Below, piece after piece: positions 6,597 to 14,357 of a DNA stretch of 16,542 nt. Positions within the stretch are counted from its first letter, which is position 1. Each line of letters begins with the position of its first letter. The notes beneath the pieces are model-generated. The model was not told the DNA's origin. It did no database searches and was given only the letters and a program-made list of their open reading frames with translations. The position numbers and the translations under genes are program-made. Source of the stretch: an uncultured Dorea sp. (GTDB lineage Bacteria > Bacillota > Clostridia > Lachnospirales > Lachnospiraceae); the NCBI GenBank assembly GCA_900543415.1, contig UQRE01000046.1, positions 1-16,542 of the forward strand, written 5' to 3'.

Positions 6597-7841
6597 ATGG
6601 CTAGAAAATTACCAAAAGGAATACGAGAAAACAAAGGGACTTACGAAGCAAGAGCGATGGTAAACGGAGTCAAAATCTGCTTGTATGGTTCGGATTTAGA
6701 TCATCTGATTGAAGAATTTCATCAGGCAAAAGAAAAGGTGAAGAATAGTATCGATTATCGAAAAACAATGATAACCTTAAATGAATGGTTTGAGGAATGG
6801 TTTACAGAAGTAAAGGCGCATAAAGTAAAAGAAACAAGTATCCATCCGATGAAGAACAATTTCAAAAGAACCTTTGGATTCTATATCGGTTCAAAAAAAT
6901 TGAAGGATATAAAGCCATTGGATGTCCAAAGAGCTTTGAATACGATGGAGCAAGAGGGAATTTCAAACAGCGCTATGAGAGAGGCTCTGGGACGGTTGCG
7001 GGAGTGTATGGAATTTGCAGTCGGAAATCAGATGATTACAAGCAATCCGTGTCTGATTGTAGAAGTTCCGTGGACATATAAAAAAGCGAAAGAAGAAATT
7101 GCTTTGACACAAGAAGAACAGAATGCATTATTAAATGAGGTAGAGGATAGTTGGTATAAAGAAATGTTTTATTTTATGTGTTTGACTGGAGTAAGAGTTG
7201 GAGAACTGGGAGGACTGCAATGGTCAGACATAGACTTTTCAAAGAAATGTATTACGATCAGGCGTTCTTTGAGTTGCAGCTATTGTAATGGAAAAAAGAG
7301 AGAAATGTTGGTCAGTCCTAAAACGGTAAATTCTACAAGACAGATTCCATTTTTAGGTGAAATGGAAGAAGTATTAAAATCACAGAAAGAAAAGCAAAAG
7401 CGGTTAAGAGCAGAATTGGGTGAACGCTGGAGAAGTGGAGAAGAGTTTTCAGATTTAGTATTTACGACAGGGATGGGAAGTCCTTGTAGTAGATATATCG
7501 TAGATAAAGAAGTGAAAAAGGTAATTAAGAGAATTCGTGAAAAAGAAGCAGTATTAGCAGTACAGGAACAAAGAGAGCCAAAGGTAATCCGAGATTTTCA
7601 TCCGCATACGTTGAGACATACCTTTGCAACAAGATGTTTTGAAAATAAAATGGAGCCAAAGGTCGTGCAGTCTCTACTGGGACACTCCAGTATCAGTATC
7701 ACGTTGAATATTTATACCCATGTATTAGATAATAAGATGGATGAAGAAATTAAGAAGTTTGGAGTAGCCAAAACTCAGAATGATCCTTATTCCGAAATCG
7801 ATGTGGGAAAAGTACGAATTACAGCGAAAAGCCATTATTAA
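6597..7841 (+). CDS. int: Tyrosine recombinase integrase, Tn916 family
   Basis: A 414-residue integrase with an AGGAGG ribosome site six bases before ATG 6597. The N-terminus (about 1-60) is the arm-binding domain, about 60-155 the SAM-like core-binding domain (NEWFEEWF to SNPCL), and 170-380 the catalytic domain. All catalytic residues are visible: Arg200 (TGVRVGEL), Lys242 (SPKT), His337 and Arg340 (HPHTLRH), His363 (LGHSS) and Tyr373 (NIYTH). Length matches Tn916 Int. It should carry out integration and, with Xis, excision of the element. The last 56 bases of the gene and the bases just after it are repeated at 8966-9037, so the element end is not simple. The gene appears intact, and the recombination module is probably the functional part of this mosaic. 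Confidence 0.95.
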   Translation: MARKLPKGIRENKGTYEARAMVNGVKICLYGSDLDHLIEEFHQAKEKVKNSIDYRKTMITLNEWFEEWFTEVKAHKVKETSIHPMKNNFKRTFGFYIGSKKLKDIKPLDVQRALNTMEQEGISNSAMREALGRLRECMEFAVGNQMITSNPCLIVEVPWTYKKAKEEIALTQEEQNALLNEVEDSWYKEMFYFMCLTGVRVGELGGLQWSDIDFSKKCITIRRSLSCSYCNGKKREMLVSPKTVNSTRQIPFLGEMEEVLKSQKEKQKRLRAELGERWRSGEEFSDLVFTTGMGSPCSRYIVDKEVKKVIKRIREKEAVLAVQEQREPKVIRDFHPHTLRHTFATRCFENKMEPKVVQSLLGHSSISITLNIYTHVLDNKMDEEIKKFGVAKTQNDPYSEIDVGKVRITAKSHY

Positions 7842-7856
7842 GGATGGGGGAGAAAA
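7786..7856 (+). repeat. Direct repeat copy 1: integrase 3' end
   Basis: These 71 bases (int C-terminal codons, stop and GGATGGGGGAGAAAA) recur at 8966-9037 with about seven substitutions and one inserted A. The two copies are 1180 bases apart and enclose the RNA/nuclease cargo. Similarity ends abruptly after GAGAAAA. Confidence 0.85.
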
Positions 7857-7932
7857 GTTTACTTTTACACAACAATAAAATACAATCAATGTGTGAAAGT
7901 AGCGAAAATATCAGATTTTCTCTATGAATTGA

Positions 7933-7962
7933 TTGATGGAAGGATCGTGAATCATGTATAAA
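7933..7962 (+). promoter_or_regulatory. Putative promoter of the repeat RNA
   Basis: TTGATG (7933-7938) and TATAAA (7957-7962) are spaced by 18 bases, a reasonable sigma-70-type promoter on the plus strand. Transcription would start near 7969 and read through the hairpins and repeats toward the terminator at 8178. Confidence 0.45.
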
Positions 7963-8076
7963 AAGAAGCAGAGTATCATAATATAAAATTGTAATTGCAT
8001 TTTCTACATGTTTCGTGTAGAATGTAATTAGAAAAGCTGTGCATCAGCGGTGGGTTGACACCTAAAATCTGATACG

Positions 8077-8169
8077 TTTTCCGAACGAAGGTGTCGGAGG
8101 TTGGCAGGCAACGGAAAAACCTGTTATTTTCCAGACATAGGAGCTGGAGGTTGGCAGACAACGGAAAAA
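8077..8169 (+). repeat. Two tandem direct repeats, 43 bp at 50-bp period
   Basis: Copy A is 8077-8119 and copy B 8127-8169. Each starts TTTTCC and ends ACGGAAAAA, with the shared core GGAGGTTGGCAG followed by CAACGG. They differ at about seven positions, mostly in the first third, and the start and end of each copy are mutually complementary. Confidence 0.8.
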
Positions 8170-8177
8170 TCAACCAT

Positions 8178-8220
8178 GAAAAGGGAATGTTTAGTGCTGC
8201 GGCATAAGCATTCCCTTTTC
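8178..8220 (+). terminator. Strong hairpin terminator between RNA repeats and nuclease gene
   Basis: GAAAAGGGAATG (8178-8189) pairs perfectly with CATTCCCTTTTC (8209-8220) around a 19-base loop; the A/T arms make it usable from either strand. It ends 27 bases before the nuclease start codon, the usual position of a terminator in a type III toxin-antitoxin leader. Confidence 0.75.
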
Positions 8221-8247
8221 TAAACTTCACAAGATAAGGACAGAGTT

Positions 8248-8913
8248 ATGGATAAAAGACGTGCAATACAGATTATGACAAAAGCAGCACAACTTTATAA
8301 GGAAAATCTGGAAGATCAAAAGGTTTTGTTTCTGTATGGATTACCGAGAGAGGTAAAAAAGCAATTACAGGAAAAGGGAAAGATTTTATCGTCTGTACAA
8401 GGCTATGAGGTTGCTTTTCATAGATACAATTTTTTGCATTTGACAGGGGTTCGATTAAACAAGAAAACAACAGCTTCCGCAATTCATTTTTACCAAAAAT
8501 GTCTTGATAAGAGATTGACGGAAAATGATTTTTCTTTTGCAAAAGATGGCTCTACAGGGCAGAAATTGGATATATTGGAGCGAATGATGCTGATTAAGAA
8601 AAATGTAACGATGATAGGAGAATTTACAGACAGAGGACCTAAATTGTTTACAGAAAAAGATGCTGGAAATGTGTGCGGCTGTATTGGTTTTGTACAAGAT
8701 AAAAATACGAAATTAAATGTGCCGAATACATTGTTGAAAAAGGATATTAGAGATGTAACAGCACAGCCTACTTATAAAGTATTTGCTGTTATATCCAAAC
8801 ATTATACAGAAGATAGATATTCCTATCTTGCAAAAGTGGATAAGGGTTTTGATCTGAAAGAATATTATTTTTCAGAAATAATAGAAAATATGATTGATCG
8901 AGAAAATTTATAA
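8248..8913 (+). CDS. PBECR4-like putative nuclease/toxin
   Basis: A 221-residue soluble protein with ATG 8248, seven bases after AAGGA. The segments FHRYNFLHLTGV (residues about 57-68), FYQKCLDKRL, MMLIKKNVTMIGEF and GPKLFTEKDAGNVCGCIGF resemble the PBECR4 domain, one of the barnase/EndoU/colicin/RelE-like nuclease groups found on phages and mobile elements. Conserved His and Thr in HLTG are plausible active-site residues. No signal peptide, membrane helix or second domain is seen, and length fits a stand-alone domain. It is the only protein gene in the 1.1-kb cargo between the two integrase-end repeats. The upstream structured repeat RNA suggests RNA-controlled toxicity, but no experimental precedent for PBECR4 with an RNA antitoxin is known to me. 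Family call is from remembered motif patterns. Confidence 0.6.
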   Translation: MDKRRAIQIMTKAAQLYKENLEDQKVLFLYGLPREVKKQLQEKGKILSSVQGYEVAFHRYNFLHLTGVRLNKKTTASAIHFYQKCLDKRLTENDFSFAKDGSTGQKLDILERMMLIKKNVTMIGEFTDRGPKLFTEKDAGNVCGCIGFVQDKNTKLNVPNTLLKKDIRDVTAQPTYKVFAVISKHYTEDRYSYLAKVDKGFDLKEYYFSEIIENMIDRENL

Positions 8914-8938
8914 TAGAACATAGGGAATAGGTACTGAT

Positions 8939-8957
8939 AACCCCATGAGGTTGTTTT
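8939..8957 (+). terminator. Weak terminator after the nuclease gene
   Basis: AACC (8939-8942) pairs with GGTT (8949-8952) and is followed by GTTTTTC. The stem is short, so termination would be inefficient. Confidence 0.35.
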
Positions 8958-8965
8958 TCGTAACA

Positions 8966-9037
8966 CTTATTCCGAAATCAATGTGGGAAAAGTAAGAATT
9001 ACAACGAAGAGCTATTATTAAAGGATGGGGGAGAAAA
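8966..9037 (+). pseudogene. Integrase 3'-end relic (direct repeat copy 2)
   Basis: This second copy of the int end translates in the same frame to TYSEINVGKVRITTKSYY and a stop, against SEIDVGKVRITAKSHY in the intact gene. One extra A lies after the stop. Everything upstream of these codons is missing. Here GGGGGA continues into GAAAATCCCCC, giving a short hairpin that copy 1 lacks, so this copy probably shows the older context. It is either the end of a second related integrase or the duplicated target of the cargo insertion. Confidence 0.8.
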
Positions 9038-9304
9038 TCCCCCAAAATGGAAAGGTTTAATCCCCAAAAACAGAAAAAGCAGGGTGAGAAAAGCTGAAGA
9101 GAGCTGGTTTTGGTCTCCCCAGATATATAGTTGGGGGAATTGGAACAAATGAGTAGTAGTGAGAAATGAAAATTACTGTATTTACTACATATTTAACAAG
9201 ATATGAGGGTGAAATGTCACAGATCAGGCTGGAATGTAATTCAGAAGTTGCAAAACAGATGGGACAGTAATCTGAACTTTGCATTAAATTTTTGATGAGA
9301 AATG
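9038..9304. other. Gene-poor interval with one short ORF
   Basis: Nothing firm is encoded. A 34-codon ORF at 9166-9270 (contains YEGEMSQIRLECNSEVAKQM) stops at TAA but stays open for a further 15 codons (SELCIKFLMRNE), suggesting a decayed small gene. A loose inverted repeat TCCCC/GGGGGA lies at about 9116-9137. The GGGGGA/TCCCCC hairpin of the integrase relic overlaps the left edge. Confidence 0.35.
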
Positions 9305-9348
9305 AATCCCCACAAATAGTGTGAATACACTGGTGTGGGGATTTTTTA
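9305..9348 (+). terminator. Strong intrinsic terminator
   Basis: AATCCCCACA (9305-9314) pairs with TGTGGGGATT (9334-9343), with an inner AGTGT/ACACT stem (9318-9322, 9327-9331), followed by TTTTT. It insulates the type III locus from upstream reading. Confidence 0.85.
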
Positions 9349-9376
9349 AAATAATTCCATTGTTGTCGGATATTTA

Positions 9377-9405
9377 TTGACGAGTTGAAGATAATGTAGT
9401 ATATT
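9377..9405 (+). promoter_or_regulatory. Strong sigma-70-type promoter for the antitoxin RNA
   Basis: TTGACG (9377-9382) and TATATT (9400-9405) are separated by exactly 17 bases, near consensus in sequence and spacing. The predicted start near 9412 is immediately ahead of the RNA repeats. Confidence 0.75.
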
Positions 9406-9411
9406 ACAATT

Positions 9412-9536
9412 AGAAAAGGCTCATAGAACGTGAGGGTAAAGAAAGTTCAATAGAAGATTTGGTCGTAGAACGCGACCAAGGGAAATAAAAGAAAAGTTCA
9501 TTGAGAAGACAACTCCTAGCGATAGGAGTTGTTTCT
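9412..9536 (+). ncRNA. TenpI-like type III antitoxin RNA, two repeats
   Basis: Two imperfect repeats (9418-9457 and 9461-9509) each contain a hairpin with the identical loop TAGAACG: stem CTCA/TGAG in the first, TTGGTCG/CGACCAA in the second. Each is followed by a purine-rich segment, AGTTCA and GAAGA. A perfect terminator hairpin comes next and then a toxin-like gene. Promoter, repeats, terminator and toxin is the established order of type III toxin-antitoxin systems, in which toxin cuts the RNA into repeat units that inhibit it. Here the toxin is truncated, so the RNA appears to be an orphan that could still be made. Confidence 0.65.
9509..9536 (+). terminator. Terminator between antitoxin RNA and toxin relic
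   Basis: ACAACTCCTA (9509-9518) pairs perfectly with TAGGAGTTGT (9523-9532) around a GCGA loop, followed by TTCT. In type III systems this partial terminator sets the ratio of antitoxin RNA to toxin mRNA. Confidence 0.85.
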
Positions 9537-9552
9537 ATATATAGGAGAAAAT

Positions 9553-9693
9553 ATGGCAAAGAAAAAACGATTTGTATTTTTAACAGATGAGTTTTATAAG
9601 GCATACCCGTCTGAATTGTATCCGGAAATAGAGTAGAAACACAATAGACCGTATATTCAAGTATATGTGGAAATTAATGGAATTCAATATACG
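9553..9693 (+). pseudogene. TenpN-like toxin N-terminus, nonsense and truncated
   Basis: ATG 9553 follows AGGAG (9543-9547). The frame reads MAKKKRFVFLTDEFYKAYPS, then LYPEIE, a TAG at 9634-9636, then KHNRPYIQVYVEINGIQY. The YPEIE-x-K-x-x-RPY pattern followed by a beta-strand-like segment matches my recollection of TenpN-family type III endoribonuclease toxins, usually about 150 residues or more. The TAG is one C-to-T change from CAG (Gln). After about 47 codons the sequence leaves the toxin family and continues in the same frame into the adhesin. Two independent lesions make it inactive. Family call rests on the N-terminal pattern plus the RNA repeats and terminator upstream. Confidence 0.6.
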
Positions 9694-12600
9694 AATTCTG
9701 AAGAAGATTCGGAGACGCCTGTGCAGGAGATCCCGGATGTGGAAGTGACGGTATCCGGGGAAGATGCGGATGCACAGGCAGCAAGGGAACTGGAAGAAAA
9801 GATTGAGGATGGGGAAGTGATGATGCTTTCCGGTGCGGAAAATACTTTCCGAGCAAGGGAAACCGTACATCTGGAAAAAGGAGAGACCATCTACTATCCA
9901 AGTTATATTGGAAATTACTTAACCTGCTGGTTTACGGTCAATGGAAAGATCGCTTACTGTCTGGAATCCCATCGTGCTTCACCGCCCAGTGGAGACTATG
10001 TGGCACAGGTACTGGACAGCAATAAGAACTTGCAGAAGGTACTGTATTATGGTTATGGCGGCGCCGGGGATATTACAGGCAGTTACCTGTCCGGGAAAAG
10101 TGCAGAAGAGAAATATGTATATACCCACATCGCAGCCAGCTTATGCTTATGCAGGTGAGGCAGGATTTACAGGATGTAAGTATGAAAATCTGGTAAACGC
10201 AGGCGTGATCGCCTATATTGACCATCTGTTTGCTATGGAAGAGCCGCCGAAGGGGGAAATCTACCTTTCCAAGACTTCTGTAAAATCAGTCCGAAATGGA
10301 AATGTACAGAAAACACCGGATATCACATTGTCCGGGGATCACCGAAACTACATTTCAGTCCATGTACCAAAAGACATCGCCATTTATAACAAGACAAAGG
10401 GAACTTCTGCAGAGAATGGTGCGCTGAAGATCTATGGCGGGGATACCATTTATCTGACTGCCCCAATGCTTCATACCGGAAAATATTCCTCCGGGGAGCT
10501 GCATGGTTTTGTAGGGGAAACCTGGAGAACACTGGTATTATCCACAGGAAACAGCAATCAGGACATTGGAGTCTTTGAATCGGAGAAAGCCAATCCGGTA
10601 AGTTTTACGGTAGACTGGCTGGAGATGACAAGGATCGAGCTTTTCAAACAGGATGCGGATACCAAGAATCCTTTAGACGGTGCAATGTATGGCATTTATA
10701 CAGACAGCAAGTGTGAGCATCTTTTGATGGAAATGCCAGTCACCGGGGAAGAGGGAAAAGCAGTCAGTGATTATTTTGAGGCAGCCATCAAAACCGTATA
10801 TGTGAAGGAGATCAAGGCTCCGGACAAGTATGCACAGAGTGATGTGATCCATAAGGTGGATGTGGAAGCCGGAAAGACGGTCACCATCTCAGCAACCGAT
10901 GAGAGGGTGAGAGGTGCTGTCCATATCCAAAAGATCGATAAGGAGACACAGGCCTTTCTTCCCCAGGGGGATAGTTCCCTTGCCGGTGCAGTGTATGGTC
11001 TGTATGCCAGAGAGGATATCGTCCACCCGGATGGAAAGACGGGGGTTCTGTTCAAAAAAGACAGCCTCATCGCACAGGGGGTGATCAAGGAGGATGGTAC
11101 CTTAGATTTTTCCGAATTATATCTGGGAAAAATGTATGTGAAAGGGATCACTCCGCCGGAAGGCTATACGGTAGATCCAACAGAGTATGAGGTGGACCTT
11201 GCTTACGAAGGACAGGAAGTGGCAGAGGTAACCAGGGACCTGACGGCACAGGAACAGCTGAAAAAGCAGGCGTTCCAGCTGATCAAGATCAGCGAAGATG
11301 GAGACCGGACAGAAACAGACCTTGTGGAAGGGGCAGGTTTTCAGGTGTATCTGGTCAGCAGCCTTTCCAAAGTAGAGAGTGGGGAATTACAGCCATCCAA
11401 TGGGGATCAGTTTACTGCGGAAGATTTCCGAGATTATGATTTTAGTAAGGAAGAGGTGGCAATGACCTATGTGGATGGCAAGGCTGTCCCGGTACCGGAG
11501 CTGATTACAGATAAAAAGGGATATGCTCTCAGTCCGGAGCTTCCGTATGGTCTTTATGTGGTAGAGGAAAGCACTGTACCGGAGAATTTAAAAGCCATCG
11601 ATCCGTTTTTGGTGAAGGTAGATGAGGACAGCAGAGAACCGATGGTATGGAGGATCTTCGATGACCGTCCGTTTGAGTTTTTGTTAAAGATCGTGAAAAA
11701 GGATGCACAGACAGGAAATCCGGTCTTGAAGGCAGGCGCTTCCTATAAAATCTTTGACATGGAAAAAGAGGAATATGTAGAGCAGACGGTATTCTATCCG
11801 AAGAAAGAGACGATTAGTGTTTTCAAGACCAATGAGGAAGGCTATCTGGTCACACCGGAAGAACTGAAATGTTCTACCTATCGGATTGAAGAAGTGAAAG
11901 CGCCGGAAGGATTTGTAAGGCAGGGGCATGAAATGTCCTTGTATGAAGGGGAAACTGTGATTTCTCCATTGGAAGTGACCGGAAAAGGCAGTTACAAAGA
12001 GAACCCGAAAAAGGGGATCGTGATCATTGTTTCTTCCGATACCGCCCATCAGATCGATCCGGATACCGGGGCAGTCATCGTGGAAGTCGAGCAGCCAAAC
12101 GATGAACAGGTGGGAAGCCTGACACTGACCAAAACTGGAGAACAGCCAGTGGAAGTGAAGGGAGATTCTCTGCTTGCAAAGGCAAAGAGACTGGCAGGAA
12201 AGATCAAAGATGCAGTGACCGGAGAGGATACCGATACCGGAGTGTTCCATGATTTTGTCTATGAAGAATCCGGTGTGGAAGGGGCAGCCTTTGAACTGTA
12301 TGCCAAGGACACCATTTATTCCCCGGACGGAGCAAAGGATGAGCAGGGCAATCCGGTCATCCGTTATGAAAAGGATGATCTGGTAGCAACACTGGTCACA
12401 GATAAAGAAGGAAAAGCAGTGGTGAACAACCTTCCATTGGGTTCTTATTATCTGAAAGAAACGGTGGCAGGTGACCATTTCGTATTGAACCCGGAACAGA
12501 AAGAATCTACCCTGACCGCAGAGGATGATACGCAGGCAGTGGTTTATGAAGGGGTTGCTTATAAAAATGAGCGACAGAAGATTTCCATTTCTGTAGAAAA

Positions 12601-13591
12601 GAAGGATGCAGTCACAGAAGAGAAGTTGGAAAGCGTGATCTTTGGATTGTATGCCAAAGAAGATATCCTCTCCCAGCAGGGTGCGGTTCTTGTAGAAAAG
12701 GACACGCTGCTGGAGAAGAAAGCAACGGATGAGAAGGGACAGCTTACCTTTGACAGCGACCTTTATCATGGGAAATATTATGTGAAAGAGGAAGTGAGAA
12801 AGCCGGGGTATCTTCCGAATGAGGAAATCTGGGAGATCGATGCCTCTTACACAGACCAGAATCTTGCAGAAATCAAGCTGACAAAAGAAGTGGAAAATCA
12901 GCCAACAGAAAGCCAGTTTACAAAAACCGATGCCACAACCGGGGAAGAACTGGAAGGAGCGAAGCTTCAGATCATCGACCAGGATGGCAACATTGTAGAG
13001 GAGTGGATCAGCACAAAAGAACCGCACGTAGTCTATGGACTGCCGGAGGGAACGTATACGCTCCATGAAGAGCTGCCGCCTTATGCAGAAGGGTATGTGT
13101 CTGCGGAAGATATTGAGTTTGAAGTAAAGGAAGATGGCAGTGTGACCAAGGTGGAAATGAAGGATACCTATTCCAAAGTGGAAATCTCCAAAACAGACCT
13201 TACCACCGGAAAGGAACTGGAAGGAGCTAAGCTTCAGATCTTAAATAAAGATGGTGAAGTTTTGGAAGAGTGGGTAACAGAGGGGAAACCGCATCTGGTA
13301 GAGAAACTTCCGGTAGGGGAAGAACTGATCCTGCGTGAGATCACAGCACCGGAAGGCTATGAGATCGCAGAAGATGTGAAGTTTACACTGGAAGATACTA
13401 TGGAAGTCCAGAAGGTGGAGATGAAGGATGCAAGGACACCGGAAACTCCGGGTGTGCCGCAGACAGGAGATGATCACTGGAAACCAATCTTTCTGTTTGC
13501 ACTTTTAGGCGTATCAGCAGCCGGACTCATGGCAACTATGCTCTATAAGAAGAGACATAAAAAAGCAGATGAAGCGAAAAAAGAAGAATAA
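9694..13591 (+). pseudogene. LPXTG-type surface adhesin with thioester and CnaB domains; truncated and frameshifted
   Basis: A large Gram-positive surface protein without signal peptide: its N-terminus begins abruptly (NSEEDSETPVQEIPDVEV) where the toxin relic ends. A thioester-domain-like region follows, with the candidate Cys in IAYCLES (codon 9958-9960). At 10138-10142 the frame shifts by +1: the first frame stops at 10158, and the second resumes as AYAGEAGFTGCKYENL. One surplus base explains it. Eight CnaB/SpaA-like repeats follow from about 10620 to 13435, with recurring starts such as IELFKQDADTKNP and VEISKTDLTTGKE and ends such as EIKAPDKY and EITAPEGYEIAED. The C-terminus has a sorting signal (VPQTG, codons from 13454), a membrane helix and a KKRHKK tail. 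Such adhesins precede a class B sortase in Tn1549-like elements, where they may aid mating contacts. As given, it cannot be secreted normally. Confidence 0.85.
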
Positions 13592-14357
13592 GCTGTGGAT
13601 GCTGCAGGCAGTCTTGTGTGCTGTCTGTATCCTCAGTGCGGTACTGCTTTATCAGGATTATGTGGCGATTCCCAGGCAGAATCGGGAACTGGTGGAAGAG
13701 TTAAAAACCTGCTTTCCGAAGGACATCCCTCCGGGCGGGGGCTCTCCAGGAGAGAAAGAGGAACAGGCTGGAAGAGAACCGGAAGTGTCTGCCGTTGACC
13801 TTCGATCCCTCCAGCACCAGTATCCGGATGTACGGGGCTGGCTTACGATCCCAGAGGTTGGGATCGATTATCCGGTCATGCAGAGCAGCCGGGAGAATCC
13901 GGAGTATTATCTGCGGAGGGATTACCGGGGAAACTACGACATCAATGGAAGTTTGTTCCTCCAGGCAGACTGTATTTTGGGAGAATCAAAGAATCTGACC
14001 ATTTACGGTCACAACATGAACAGCGGGGCGATGTTCGGGAATCTGGACCGGTACGTCGCCTATGATTACTGGAAAGCACATCTCAGGGTGTTCTTTCAGA
14101 CGTCGGAAGGCATGGAAGAGTACCAGATAGCGGCAGTATTGAAAGCTGATGTGTCCATGTTCAGCTTCCAGCAGGCATCTTTTTACAGTCCGCAGGAATT
14201 GGAGGCTTATGTAGCACAGGCGAAAGCGCTGTCGCTGTTTGAAACAGGAGTAGCTGGTGCAGGTTGTGAGACAACCCTGACGCTGATAACCTGTTCTTAT
14301 GAGTGGAAGGAGGCCCGGAACATCCTTGTGGCAGTAAAAGCAGAACCTGAAAGGTGA
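13569..14357 (+). CDS. Class B sortase
   Basis: A 262-residue membrane-anchored transpeptidase whose start overlaps the adhesin's last 23 bases; no clear ribosome site is seen, so translational coupling is likely. One N-terminal helix (residues about 10-28) is a signal anchor, followed by a variable Gly/Glu/Pro-rich linker (50-72). The catalytic domain shows GWLTIPEVGIDYPVMQ, YYLRRDYRGNYDINGSLF (class B pattern), His148 in TIYGHNMNSG, Cys242 in LITCSYEW and Arg250 in EARNILVA, the complete His-Cys-Arg set. It would cut the VPQTG motif of the neighbouring adhesin and attach it to the cell wall. The gene looks intact although its presumed substrate is broken, so it may serve other substrates. 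Confidence 0.9.
   Translation: MKRKKKNKLWMLQAVLCAVCILSAVLLYQDYVAIPRQNRELVEELKTCFPKDIPPGGGSPGEKEEQAGREPEVSAVDLRSLQHQYPDVRGWLTIPEVGIDYPVMQSSRENPEYYLRRDYRGNYDINGSLFLQADCILGESKNLTIYGHNMNSGAMFGNLDRYVAYDYWKAHLRVFFQTSEGMEEYQIAAVLKADVSMFSFQQASFYSPQELEAYVAQAKALSLFETGVAGAGCETTLTLITCSYEWKEARNILVAVKAEPER

Larger units (their letters stand above)
7969..8220 (+). ncRNA. Candidate structured RNA with two repeats ahead of a nuclease gene
   Basis: About 250 untranslated bases lie between a promoter-like pair and a strong terminator. They contain a bulged hairpin (7992-8008 with 8016-8030) and an inverted repeat GACACCT/AGGTGTC (8057-8063, 8089-8095). Two 43-base direct repeats at 50-base period (8077-8119, 8127-8169) follow. 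Each repeat has a GTTG-N5-CAAC mini-hairpin followed by CGGAAAAA. No ORF with a ribosome site occurs. Promoter, direct repeats, hairpin terminator and then a nuclease-like gene is the known order in type III toxin-antitoxin loci, where the repeat RNA neutralises the toxin. Alternatively the repeats are integrase arm-binding sites near the element end. The function is inferred. Confidence 0.5.

Noticed and set aside
8055..8083. TTGACA as a -35 element within the repeat RNA
   Set aside because: No -10-like sequence occurs 16-18 bases downstream; the position reads TTTCCG.
8273..8697. Minus-strand ORFs over the nuclease gene
   Set aside because: They are antisense to a well-supported gene, with no ribosome sites and no recognisable domains.
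11684..13066. 460-codon open frame on the minus strand inside the adhesin gene
   Set aside because: It lies wholly antisense to CnaB repeats with strong coding evidence, has a Phe/Cys/His-rich composition typical of shadow frames, and has no ribosome site.
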